DNA of 6,012 nt from Methanobacterium sp. (GTDB lineage: Archaea > Methanobacteriota > Methanobacteria > Methanobacteriales > Methanobacteriaceae): contig PMNN01000181.1 of NCBI GenBank assembly GCA_003161815.1, positions 3,629 through 9,640 on the forward strand. Reading direction: 5' to 3'. Under the pieces are notes generated by a model. That model had not been told where the DNA came from. It searched no databases and saw only the letters and a program-made list of their open reading frames with translations. The translations under genes were made by a program, and so were the position numbers. Shown one piece after another: positions 1 to 5,193 of the stretch; position 1 is the first letter of the stretch; every line of letters begins with the position of its first letter.

Positions 1-238
1 CAGCGAAACTGCCAATAGTTTTCACAATGAAGTTTTTCTTGAATTCAGTGGTTTGGTTTATTATAAAACCCCATCGTATAGATCTTATCAGTATTACAAT
101 AAGATGTATAATAAGCGCCAGCAGAATAAACCACCAATCAGCAGTTTTAAGAGCATTTAATATGTTTAATGGCCCAATCCAGAGTATTAACGCCACTACT
201 AATAATAAGCCGAGTAAGAAGATGTAATAACGTTTAAT
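1..238 (-). CDS. Flippase-like (LPG synthase transmembrane/UPF0104 family) membrane protein, N-terminal part, cut by the left window edge
   Basis: The minus strand is open from 238 to the window edge (79 codons, 3' end missing). The translation, starting (M)KRYYIFLLGLLLVVALIL, gives a first membrane helix at about residues 5-22 and a second at about 33-51. A basic loop RSIRWGFIINQ follows at about 52-62, then KKNFIVKTIGSFA. This pattern (two hydrophobic helices, an arginine-tryptophan motif, then I-G-x-F-A) fits the N terminus of the lysylphosphatidylglycerol-synthase transmembrane/UPF0104 family. Those are polytopic proteins related to MprF flippase domains and the archaeal AglD C-terminal region, thought to act on lipid or lipid-linked carriers. 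A TGA stop lies two codons upstream of 238. The best start is therefore ATT at 238-236, nine bases after GGAGG. The next conventional in-frame start is GTG at 196-194, which would fall inside the first helix and has no ribosome binding site. Family is fairly sure; exact function is not known. Confidence 0.75.
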   Translation of the reverse strand, partial: MKRYYIFLLGLLLVVALILWIGPLNILNALKTADWWFILLALIIHLIVILIRSIRWGFIINQTTEFKKNFIVKTIGSFA

Positions 239-246
239 TGTTCAAA

Positions 247-252
247 TCCTCC
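247..252 (-). promoter_or_regulatory. Ribosome binding site GGAGGA deciding an ATT start
   Basis: On the minus strand GGAGG occupies 252-248, a strong match to the archaeal anti-Shine-Dalgarno sequence. It lies nine bases before ATT at 238-236. The only ATG/GTG/TTG in that spacing range is TTG at 245-243, which is two bases from the motif and opens a frame that stops after three codons. The site therefore argues that translation begins at ATT, or at a codon mutated from ATG. Confidence 0.6.
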
Positions 253-314
253 ATTTATAAATCTCTAGATAAAGCTAAAAAAAATGATTATTAATATTTT
301 ATTATTCACTATTA

Positions 315-322
315 CTTATAAA
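315..322 (-). promoter_or_regulatory. Possible TATA box for the flippase-like gene
   Basis: The minus strand reads TTTATAAG here, about 77 bases before the ATT start. Transcription would begin near 290 and leave a leader of roughly 50 bases containing the GGAGG site. The region is so AT-rich that other TATA-like words exist, so this is a weak assignment. Confidence 0.3.
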
Positions 323-503
323 TTAAAAATTAGTATAACAGTTGGTTTATAAAATTCTCCATAAAAATTTTTGTTTCTCATTTACTATTTCAATAATTTT
401 TCTGAATTCATTAGATTGGGATGAATAATACAATTTCAAAAGATACGCTTACTTTTCTATATTGAGAATATGCAAAAACGATAAACATTTTAATCATGGA
501 ATC

Positions 504-513
504 TAAATATTTA
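504..513 (+). promoter_or_regulatory. TATA-like element upstream of the small ORF
   Basis: TAAATATTTA is centred about 39 bases before the ATG at 548. A start about 25 bases downstream would leave a leader of about 15 bases that includes the GGAG at 537-540. The sequence is symmetrical and AT-rich, so the direction is not fixed by the motif alone. Confidence 0.25.
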
Positions 514-547
514 ATCTAAAATCGATAATAATATATGGAGAAACTAT

Positions 548-652
548 ATGAATAAACTAATTCCCAATTTCAAATATAAAACTTATTCTGAATTAACTAT
601 GGTATGGGCAATTACCACTATCTCCTTCTCCATTATCTGCCCATACCAATAG
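548..652 (+). CDS. Possible 34-residue small protein or leader peptide upstream of the MFS exporter
   Basis: ATG at 548 is preceded by GGAG (537-540) at seven bases, an ideal archaeal arrangement, and the frame runs to TAG at 650-652. The peptide begins MNKLIPNFKYKTYSELT and ends in a hydrophobic stretch (MVWAITTISFSIICPYQ), so its basic/polar first half is followed by a short membrane-prone tail. I recognise no family. The coding region contains a perfect inverted repeat (600-610 and 638-648), and the loop of that repeat is complementary to the binding site of this ORF. That would fit a regulatory leader, but the small size and AT-rich context mean it may be chance. The opposite strand also has short open stretches here, which lowers confidence. 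Confidence 0.25.
   Translation: MNKLIPNFKYKTYSELTMVWAITTISFSIICPYQ
600..648. repeat. Perfect 11-bp inverted repeat with 27-base loop
   Basis: TGGTATGGGCA at 600-610 is the exact reverse complement of TGCCCATACCA at 638-648. As RNA this gives an 11-bp stem with five G-C pairs, strong for such an AT-rich region. The loop at 611-637 is pyrimidine-rich and contains TTCTCCAT (626-633). A third copy of the core octamer, CCATACCA, lies at 693-700. It could be a leader hairpin, a regulator-binding site or a remnant of a mobile repeat. No target-site duplication is seen. Confidence 0.6.
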
Positions 653-834
653 ACGCGCCATTATTCATAAATTGAACATATAATTCTTCTAACCATACCA
701 TCCACTCCCTATAAATTGAGATCGCCTATTTATATTTAACTATAACGGGAATTATCATTTCTATAATGTAAGCCTAATTTCATAAAGGGATTAATAAATG
801 TAAATCTTTTTTATCAGGAAAATCAATTGTTTTT
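653..834 (+). promoter_or_regulatory. Upstream region of the MFS exporter with TATA-like box and U6 tract
   Basis: TTTATATT at 729-736 is the best TATA-like word and would place the transcript start near 758, giving a leader of about 75 bases. The leader contains GGGA (787-790) seven bases before a start-stop pair ATG-TAA (798-803). A T6 tract follows at 807-812, then AGGA at 816-819. The AGGA is 15 bases from the ATG at 835 but only six bases from an in-frame ATT at 826. ATTAT/ATAAT arms near 752-769 could be a weak operator. No regulator gene is adjacent. Confidence 0.3.
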
Positions 835-2211
835 ATGGTAAATCAAAGCCAAAATCGCATATTATTACTACTTTTTGTGGGTGTTTTCATGGGTTCCCTT
901 GATATAGGGATCGTAGGTCCAGCACTACCTGCAATCCAATTATATTTCGGGGTAAATGAAAGGATTTTATCCTGGGTCTTTACCATATACATCCTCTTCT
1001 TCATCATCGGAACACCTTTAATGGCTAAACTATCCGATATTTACGGTCGCAAAACCATTTACATATTAGACATTCTATTATTCGGTATCGGCTCACTAAT
1101 AACCATAACATCCATATCATTTGAAATGCTGCTTTTAGGAAGAGCTATCCAAGGTATAGGTGCTGGAGGAATATTCCCAGTGGCTACCGCATTCATTGGT
1201 GATATCTTCTCACCGGAAAACAGGGGCGGAGCAATGGGAATTTTAAGTTCAGTGTGGGGTTTATCCGGTGTCCTAGGACCAATCTTAGGTGGTTTACTCT
1301 TAAATTTTGTTTGGCAATGGCTTTTCATAATTAACATTCCGCTATCAATAGCCGTTATACTGGGAAGCTACTATATACTCCCTAAAAGTGTAAAAAAACT
1401 AAAATATAGTTTTGATTGGACTGGTATAATCATTTTAGGATTACTAGCTACCTCACTATCCATTGGTATTAACCAAATAAATACCAACAACTTTATGGCT
1501 AGTTTATCATCATTATACGTCTGGCCTTTCCTTGCTTCAAGTGTGATATTACTCCCTATTCTATGGAAAGTAGAGACCAAAGCCCAAGATCCCTTGATTC
1601 CGATTAAATTATTAAAAAATAAAGAAGTGAAACTTGTCAGCAGTATAATGATTGGTACAGGTATAATCCAAGCCTCCACAGTATTTATCCCCGCGCTGGT
1701 AATTGTAGCTTTATCCTTCAGCACAACTAATGCAAGCCTAATGTTACTGCCTATTGTCCTAACGATGGCATTAAGCGCCCCTATTATCGGGAAACTCCTT
1801 GATAAATTCGGTTCAAGGAATATAATGTTTATCGGAGCATTTACCATGGTAATAGGACTCTTTATGCTAGGTATGTTCTCCACATCATTTTATGTATTCA
1901 TATTCGCCGGAATTCTTATAGGTGTGGGTTTAAGCACGTCTATAGGATCTCCTCCACGCTACATCATGCTGTTGGAAAGTCCTCCTAAGGAAAGAGCATC
2001 AGGCCAGGCTATCATAAACATCATAACCAGCGTAGGCCAGCTTATTGGAGGAGCACTTCTGGGAGCATTCATAGGATCCTTTACAGGTAAACTGATCGGT
2101 TACCAATATGCCTACATATTCATCGCATTTATAGCAATAGCCATGACCATTCTAACCATCAACCTAAAAAATAAACAAGAACAGCTTAAAACAATGAAAA
2201 ATGAACTTTAA
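835..2211 (+). CDS. MFS multidrug/metabolite exporter, DHA2 (EmrB/QacA) family, 14 membrane helices
   Basis: This 458-residue inner-membrane protein is a complete major facilitator exporter, expected to expel hydrophobic compounds by proton antiport. Helix 1 has the DHA2 signature around D23 (SLDIGIVGPALPAI, 21-34), although the usual Thr after the Asp is Gly here. Motif A is MAKLSDIYGRK at 63-73 (D68, G71, R72). Motif B is LGRAIQGIGAGG at 101-112 (R103). The antiporter motif C is GLSGVLGPILGG at 142-153. Hydrophobicity gives about 14 helices, including an extra pair at about 195-246 between the two halves, which separates DHA2 from 12-helix carriers. The ATG at 835 starts just before helix 1; its nearest AGGA is rather far (15 bases). 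The substrate cannot be read from sequence. The gene has its own leader, and a terminator follows, so it is probably transcribed alone. Confidence 0.93.
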   Translation: MVNQSQNRILLLLFVGVFMGSLDIGIVGPALPAIQLYFGVNERILSWVFTIYILFFIIGTPLMAKLSDIYGRKTIYILDILLFGIGSLITITSISFEMLLLGRAIQGIGAGGIFPVATAFIGDIFSPENRGGAMGILSSVWGLSGVLGPILGGLLLNFVWQWLFIINIPLSIAVILGSYYILPKSVKKLKYSFDWTGIIILGLLATSLSIGINQINTNNFMASLSSLYVWPFLASSVILLPILWKVETKAQDPLIPIKLLKNKEVKLVSSIMIGTGIIQASTVFIPALVIVALSFSTTNASLMLLPIVLTMALSAPIIGKLLDKFGSRNIMFIGAFTMVIGLFMLGMFSTSFYVFIFAGILIGVGLSTSIGSPPRYIMLLESPPKERASGQAIINIITSVGQLIGGALLGAFIGSFTGKLIGYQYAYIFIAFIAIAMTILTINLKNKQEQLKTMKNEL

Positions 2212-2228
2212 GTAACCTTAATATTTAA

Positions 2229-2249
2229 TTTTTTTATTCAGCGATTTTT
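2229..2249 (+). terminator. Oligo-T terminator after the MFS gene
   Basis: T7 at 2229-2235 and T6 at 2244-2249 follow the exporter stop by 18 to 38 bases. Archaeal RNA polymerase terminates at such U-runs without needing a hairpin. This supports single-gene transcription of the exporter. Confidence 0.5.
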
Positions 2250-2295
2250 TAAAGAATTCATCTATTTATCTAAATTTCAAGTTAGGATTGGAAAT

Positions 2296-2540
2296 ATGAA
2301 AAAAATATTTTATATTAAAATAAAACTAAATGAGGCACCGAATTTATGCTCACGGATCTAAACTTTTCAATAAAATTGCCGCTTAAAATCATCTTAAGGG
2401 AAAATAAAAACACTACAAAAATTGTCTACCAAAAAACGGAGGAATTATCGACTCGATACCAAGTAGCTGAGCTTCAAAACTCAATTAGAAAGATGGATGA
2501 AGGTATTGAAGCAATAATAAAACAGGTAATTGCAAAGTAG
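2296..2540 (+). pseudogene. DUF302 family protein remnant: C-terminal half intact, N-terminal part shortened and out of frame
   Basis: The frame from ATG 2346 to the stop at 2538-2540 encodes 64 residues. The block KLPLKIILRENKNTTKIVYQ, then an E-L-S-x-R-Y stretch and a helix IRKMDEGIEAIIKQVIA, match the C-terminal half of DUF302 proteins (usual length about 130). There LPLK plus a charged turn, a beta strand and a final amphipathic helix close the domain. No binding site precedes 2346. A second ATG at 2296, eight bases after AGGA (2284-2287), opens another frame, MKKIFYIKIKLNEAPNL, which ends at 2361 and reads toward the same domain one frame off. The simplest reading is a gene that lost most of its N-terminal half and suffered a small deletion near 2345-2358. 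DUF302 proteins have no settled biochemical role. If 2346 were really used, the product would be half a domain. Confidence 0.55.
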
Positions 2541-2581
2541 ACTATTTAAATATCTTAAATTTCAAAAAACATTTTGCTAAA

Positions 2582-2589
2582 TTATATAA
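2582..2589 (+). promoter_or_regulatory. TATA box for the basic orphan protein gene
   Basis: TTATATAA, inside the longer AAATTATATAAATATATT run (2579-2596), is one of the best TATA boxes in the window. It predicts a transcript start near 2610-2615, about 40 bases before TTG 2655. It also lies inside the longer open frame that begins at TTG 2574, arguing that translation does not begin that far upstream. Confidence 0.5.
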
Positions 2590-2639
2590 ATATATTGATA
2601 ATATTGCATGTTTCTATTAGGTTGTTTAATTATGAAACT

Positions 2640-2645
2640 GAGGTG
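2640..2645 (+). promoter_or_regulatory. Ribosome binding site GAGGTG choosing TTG 2655
   Basis: GAGGTG is an exact complement to the archaeal 16S 3' end and sits nine bases before TTG at 2655-2657. The competing GTG at 2643-2645 is part of this motif and so cannot use it. The competing TTG at 2574 has no comparable site. Confidence 0.65.
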
Positions 2646-2654
2646 CTGGAATCT

Positions 2655-3047
2655 TTGATAAGACTAACAAAAAATAAATTAGTGAAAGCTAAAAAAAGAG
2701 GAATTAACTATGTCTGTGATTCACGTAACATATCTAGGAAAGAATTAGGTAAAAATGGGGAGGTTAGAGATACTTTTATAGGTACTTTTGAGAGGTTAGG
2801 GAGTAAAAATAGATGGTATGGACAAAGAACTGTTTTATTAAAAGACATTAAAAATCAAGAAGGTAAAGTAATAACCGATCACCTTTGGTTTAATTTAACT
2901 AAAGGTTTCCATAAGTTACATCTAAGAAAAGGAGATATAATCCAGTTTGATGCCCGAGTGAAAGCCTATGTAAAAGGATATGATAAAATTGACAGAAAAA
3001 TTGATTATAAACTATCCTATCCTACAAAACTATTAAAATTAAAATAA
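2655..3047 (+). CDS. Small basic protein of unknown function, possible OB-fold nucleic-acid-binding type
   Basis: With the TTG start this is a 130-residue soluble protein. The frame is open back to 2574, but the TATA box and GAGGTG site favour 2655. It is strongly basic (33 Lys/Arg against 13 Asp/Glu) with no membrane helix or signal peptide. A lysine-rich N terminus is followed by VCDSRNISRKELGKNGEVRD (20-39), GTFERLG (43-49), TVLLKDIKN (59-67), TDHLWFNLTKGF (74-85), KGDIIQFDARVKAYVKGY (92-109) and DYKLSYPTKL (117-126). I recall the alternating strands and the GD-I-x-F-x-A-x-V-x-x-Y block from small hypothetical proteins of methanogens and Firmicutes. This layout resembles an OB-type barrel, and the charge suggests nucleic-acid binding, but both are inference. 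No metal-binding cysteines or catalytic set is seen. It appears to be a single-gene unit, convergent with the glycosyltransferase. Confidence 0.8.
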   Translation: MIRLTKNKLVKAKKRGINYVCDSRNISRKELGKNGEVRDTFIGTFERLGSKNRWYGQRTVLLKDIKNQEGKVITDHLWFNLTKGFHKLHLRKGDIIQFDARVKAYVKGYDKIDRKIDYKLSYPTKLLKLK

Positions 3048-3134
3048 GAAATCAATTACCAAAATTAAAGCTTTAAATATACACTATCCTTAGCCCTGTA
3101 GTCGGAAATACAACTAAATTTTTAAAATGAACCG

Positions 3135-3151
3135 AAAAATTGCAATGCAAT
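3135..3151 (-). terminator. Weak palindrome plus T5, terminator of the glycosyltransferase gene
   Basis: On the minus strand a short palindrome (ATTGC-ATT-GCAAT, 3151-3139) runs into T5 (3139-3135), 26 bases past the stop of the leftward gene. The 5-bp stem is weak. The U-run itself is the likelier signal. Confidence 0.4.
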
Positions 3152-3169
3152 ATTTTATTCAAAACTATC

Positions 3170-3175
3170 TTTTTT
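3170..3175 (+). terminator. Oligo-T terminator for the rightward basic protein gene
   Basis: T6 on the plus strand lies 123 bases after the stop at 3047 and abuts the stop codon of the convergent glycosyltransferase. A shorter T5 at 3119-3123 could act earlier. Either would be enough for archaeal termination. Confidence 0.4.
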
Positions 3176-3176
3176 C

Positions 3177-4856
3177 TTAAGTATTTCTCTGATAAATAGA
3201 GACGGTTCTATAATTGTAAACTATATGATAATGAGGAATAATAGGATTTGATGAATACGAGTCGATATAATAATCCGCATTTCCACATGTTAAATAAGTG
3301 GAGAATGCCCTAGAGCTGGTGTAGAGAGCAGGCACTCCGAACTTAACATCCTTTTTTAGATACCATGTAGCAGCAGGATCATAATTAGAGTATATCATCT
3401 GACTCTGATACTGCGGATCATTTTGAATCAACCAATTACAAGCGGGTTGCATATCATATCCTTGAAAATCTGGTGATGGATGGCCCACATATAAGATCAT
3501 GGTAGATGATAGAAAAAGCAAACCTATTATTGAATATAAACCCCATGAAACTGATTTAGGATTATTTTTAATTTTAAATTTAAATTCCTTAATAAACATG
3601 CCCACGCCGAGTACGATGAAATATGCTAAAGCAGGTAACATGGTTATAAAGTAACGATCTTCTTTAAGAGGAATAATACTATGGAATATGAAGAAAGACG
3701 CAAACCAGGAGATAAATAATAAATCAATCTTCAAGTTACTATTACTATCATTTAAGATTTTATATATCACATAAAGAATGCTTATAGAATATATTTCAGT
3801 TATCATATAAGATGAGGTGAAGAAACTTAAAATCGCTAAAATTACTAGAATAATTAATATTACCGGTAAGATAATGGATTTAAATGAAAAATTATAACTT
3901 GCAAGCTTTTCTCGACAGTAATGGTAGATGAATACTCCTAAACCCATTAAGGTTATTGGGATTATAATGAACGCTAAAATCGAGGGATCACTCATATGAG
4001 GATTCAACATATGGTTAAAATAGCCTTGTAATGGATTTATAGAGACATAATTAAGGATATTGTTAAAGTAATAAAATTTATCGGGATTATACCCTAAATC
4101 ATTTACAGCACCACTAGCGCCCAGTAAAGTTGAAGTGAAAATATTTATAATAGGATTCAAATTACCGAGTTTAATATAAATAAACATTAAAAAAGGAATC
4201 AAAACAGCGAGTCCAGCTAGAAAACCTACCCCTATTTTTTTAAGTTTTATAACAATATCATCACTCATTAATATGTAAAGAAATATGGGGAAGAATAGGA
4301 TGATTGAAGTGTATCTGGCAAGCAAAGCCAGTGCAAATAATGGGAATACCAGATATAAATATTTAGAATCCTTCTCTACACCCTTAATCAAAAAGTAAAT
4401 AGTCCATATGCAAAACATAATCCCCGGAACATCTAACCCGCCTGATACTGCCCACGCGAACATTAAAGGAAAAGATAAAAAAACTAGACTACCGGCGAAA
4501 CTCTGGATTTGATTAAAACGCATCCTAAGAAGCAGGTAAAACCCGATGACACCGAAAATGAATACTATCCCATCTAATATGAAAATCACATTTTCTGAAA
4601 CATATCCTAACCTAAAAATAAGGGACGTTAAAAAAGGCATTAAAGGGGATAAATAAATTACACTCAGGTTTCCAGCTGGTCCGCCAGCAAATATAATCGC
4701 ATTATTTAGGTAAACATAAACATCATAATAAGAAACCCCTACATATGCCTGTCTATTCACTAGATACACGGTTACAATTATGGTGATTACAGTTAAAATG
4801 AATAATGGATTCTTATATAACCTATGTAAGTATGAATTATCTTTTATTTGAACCAT
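3177..4856 (-). CDS. Polytopic membrane glycosyltransferase, GT-C fold, PMT_2/GT39-like (ArnT-type)
   Basis: This 559-residue protein should transfer a sugar from a polyprenyl-phosphate donor to an acceptor on the outer face of the membrane. Helix 1 spans about 17-34. The first outer loop carries SYYDVYVYLNNAIIFAGG (42-59), where D45 occupies the place of the GT-C catalytic acidic residue. The lateral-helix motif YLSPLMPFLTSLIFRLGY (68-85) follows. Typical family elements come next: GGLDVPGIM (139-147), LLARYTS (178-184), and KEDRYFITMLPAL (398-410), with R401 in the conserved arginine motif. About ten to twelve helices end near 457, leaving a C-terminal soluble domain of about 100 residues rich in Tyr. 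A TAA lies directly before ATG 4856, so no longer start exists in frame. No good binding site is seen, but a TATA-like word about 30 bases upstream fits a near-leaderless transcript. Likely role: decoration of envelope proteins or glycolipids; donor and acceptor are unknown. Confidence 0.88.
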   Translation of the reverse strand: MVQIKDNSYLHRLYKNPLFILTVITIIVTVYLVNRQAYVGVSYYDVYVYLNNAIIFAGGPAGNLSVIYLSPLMPFLTSLIFRLGYVSENVIFILDGIVFIFGVIGFYLLLRMRFNQIQSFAGSLVFLSFPLMFAWAVSGGLDVPGIMFCIWTIYFLIKGVEKDSKYLYLVFPLFALALLARYTSIILFFPIFLYILMSDDIVIKLKKIGVGFLAGLAVLIPFLMFIYIKLGNLNPIINIFTSTLLGASGAVNDLGYNPDKFYYFNNILNYVSINPLQGYFNHMLNPHMSDPSILAFIIIPITLMGLGVFIYHYCREKLASYNFSFKSIILPVILIILVILAILSFFTSSYMITEIYSISILYVIYKILNDSNSNLKIDLLFISWFASFFIFHSIIPLKEDRYFITMLPALAYFIVLGVGMFIKEFKFKIKNNPKSVSWGLYSIIGLLFLSSTMILYVGHPSPDFQGYDMQPACNWLIQNDPQYQSQMIYSNYDPAATWYLKKDVKFGVPALYTSSRAFSTYLTCGNADYYIDSYSSNPIIPHYHIVYNYRTVSIYQRNT

Positions 4857-4876
4857 TTAAACAACCAATCAAAAAA

Positions 4877-4890
4877 AATTATTATTTAAT
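4877..4890 (-). promoter_or_regulatory. TATA-like element for the glycosyltransferase gene
   Basis: The minus strand reads AATTAAATAATAAT here, centred about 28 bases before the ATG at 4856. The transcript would begin only a few bases before the start codon, agreeing with the lack of a Shine-Dalgarno motif. Confidence 0.35.
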
Positions 4891-4934
4891 TCCCACCCCT
4901 TATGCAATAAAAAAAATGCCCAATATTTTTACTT

Positions 4935-4953
4935 AAAAAAAAAATTTTTTTTT
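4935..4953. terminator. A10T9 tract, possible bidirectional oligo-T terminator
   Basis: Ten A followed by nine T gives a U-run in the transcript on either strand. It would stop leftward read-through from the Ig-like remnant before the glycosyltransferase. It would also stop transcripts started at the TATA element at 4966-4978. The run may also be an intrinsically bent, histone-excluding tract. Confidence 0.4.
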
Positions 4954-4965
4954 AGAGAACAAAAT

Positions 4966-4978
4966 TTAATATATATAA
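4966..4978 (-). promoter_or_regulatory. Strong TATA-like word upstream of the A10T9 tract
   Basis: TTATATATATTAA on the minus strand closely matches methanogen TATA boxes. A transcript from it would begin near 4945, inside the A10T9 tract, and should terminate almost at once. It may be inactive or serve a very short RNA. The word is nearly symmetrical, so plus-strand use is also possible. Confidence 0.3.
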
Positions 4979-5138
4979 TCATTATCTTTTATATCTTATA
5001 TTCTTTAAGGTTTAAATTGAACAGATAATTACCCACTAACAATTTATACCTAATTCATAAAACCTTAGTCCCTTATATTATACTCAAAAGATATATTTGA
5101 TAAAATTTTTAATTTCTTAGCTATTCCAATACATTCCA

Positions 5139-5193
5139 TTAGGATTTGAAGTTTTTATTCGCACCAATTGAATGATGGATGAAGACAAGTTTA
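5139..5193 (-). pseudogene. Out-of-frame continuation of the Ig-like gene (start of a lost C-terminal domain)
   Basis: The open frame ends ACC GGT TAA. Dropping one T gives ACC GGT AAA CTT..., so ...SSTG continues as KLVFIHHSIGANKNFKS, ending at a TAA at 5141-5139. The words VFIHHS and GAN are familiar to me from C-terminal domains of large Ig-like surface proteins in Methanobacterium, where GANWL is usual. Here the likeness stops after GAN (near 5157), so the rest of the domain is gone. Recall of the family is from memory, not a search. Confidence 0.5.

Larger units (their letters stand above)
239..547. other. Non-coding AT-rich region between divergent genes
   Basis: No reading frame with a ribosome binding site and meaningful length is seen on either strand. 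The stretch carries the promoter of the leftward flippase-like gene at its left end and a TATA-like word (TAAATATTTA, 504-513) near its right end. A 14-codon ATG frame at 421 has no binding site and was not called. Confidence 0.5.
4857..5138. other. Non-coding, very AT-rich region between two leftward genes
   Basis: No gene is supported in these 282 bases. They hold the two TATA-like elements and the A10T9 tract listed separately, and otherwise AT-rich sequence. A 24-codon minus-strand frame (5139-5065) was seen but has no binding site and no recognisable product. Confidence 0.5.

Noticed and set aside
27..227. A 66-codon plus-strand open frame
   Set aside because: It lies opposite the flippase-like gene, has no binding site, and the minus-strand translation has clear membrane-protein character.
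421..465. A 14-codon ATG frame
   Set aside because: It lacks a ribosome binding site and is too short to judge.
600..648. The inverted repeat as terminal repeats of a mobile element
   Set aside because: The arms are only 27 bases apart, with no transposase and no flanking target duplication. A hairpin or operator fits better.
540..720. Protein-like short stretches on the minus strand, such as MEKEIVVIAHTIVNSE and MVWLEELYVQFMNNG
   Set aside because: They are in different frames, each broken by stops, and I recognise no domain. A decayed gene is possible but cannot be supported.
1059..1883. Two minus-strand open frames (1059-1337 and 1371-1883)
   Set aside because: Both are antisense to the MFS gene, whose protein has all family motifs. 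Their translations resemble no protein and are by-products of its codon pattern.
3085..3118. A GC-richer patch near 3092-3105 as a possible small RNA or repeat unit
   Set aside because: Only a 4-bp TGTA/TACA pairing is present, with no second copy in the window and no tRNA-like fold.
5065..5139. A 24-codon minus-strand frame directly after the Ig-like remnant (MECIGIAKKLKIL...)
   Set aside because: It has no binding site and no family resemblance, and does not continue the lost domain. A chance frame in AT-rich DNA.
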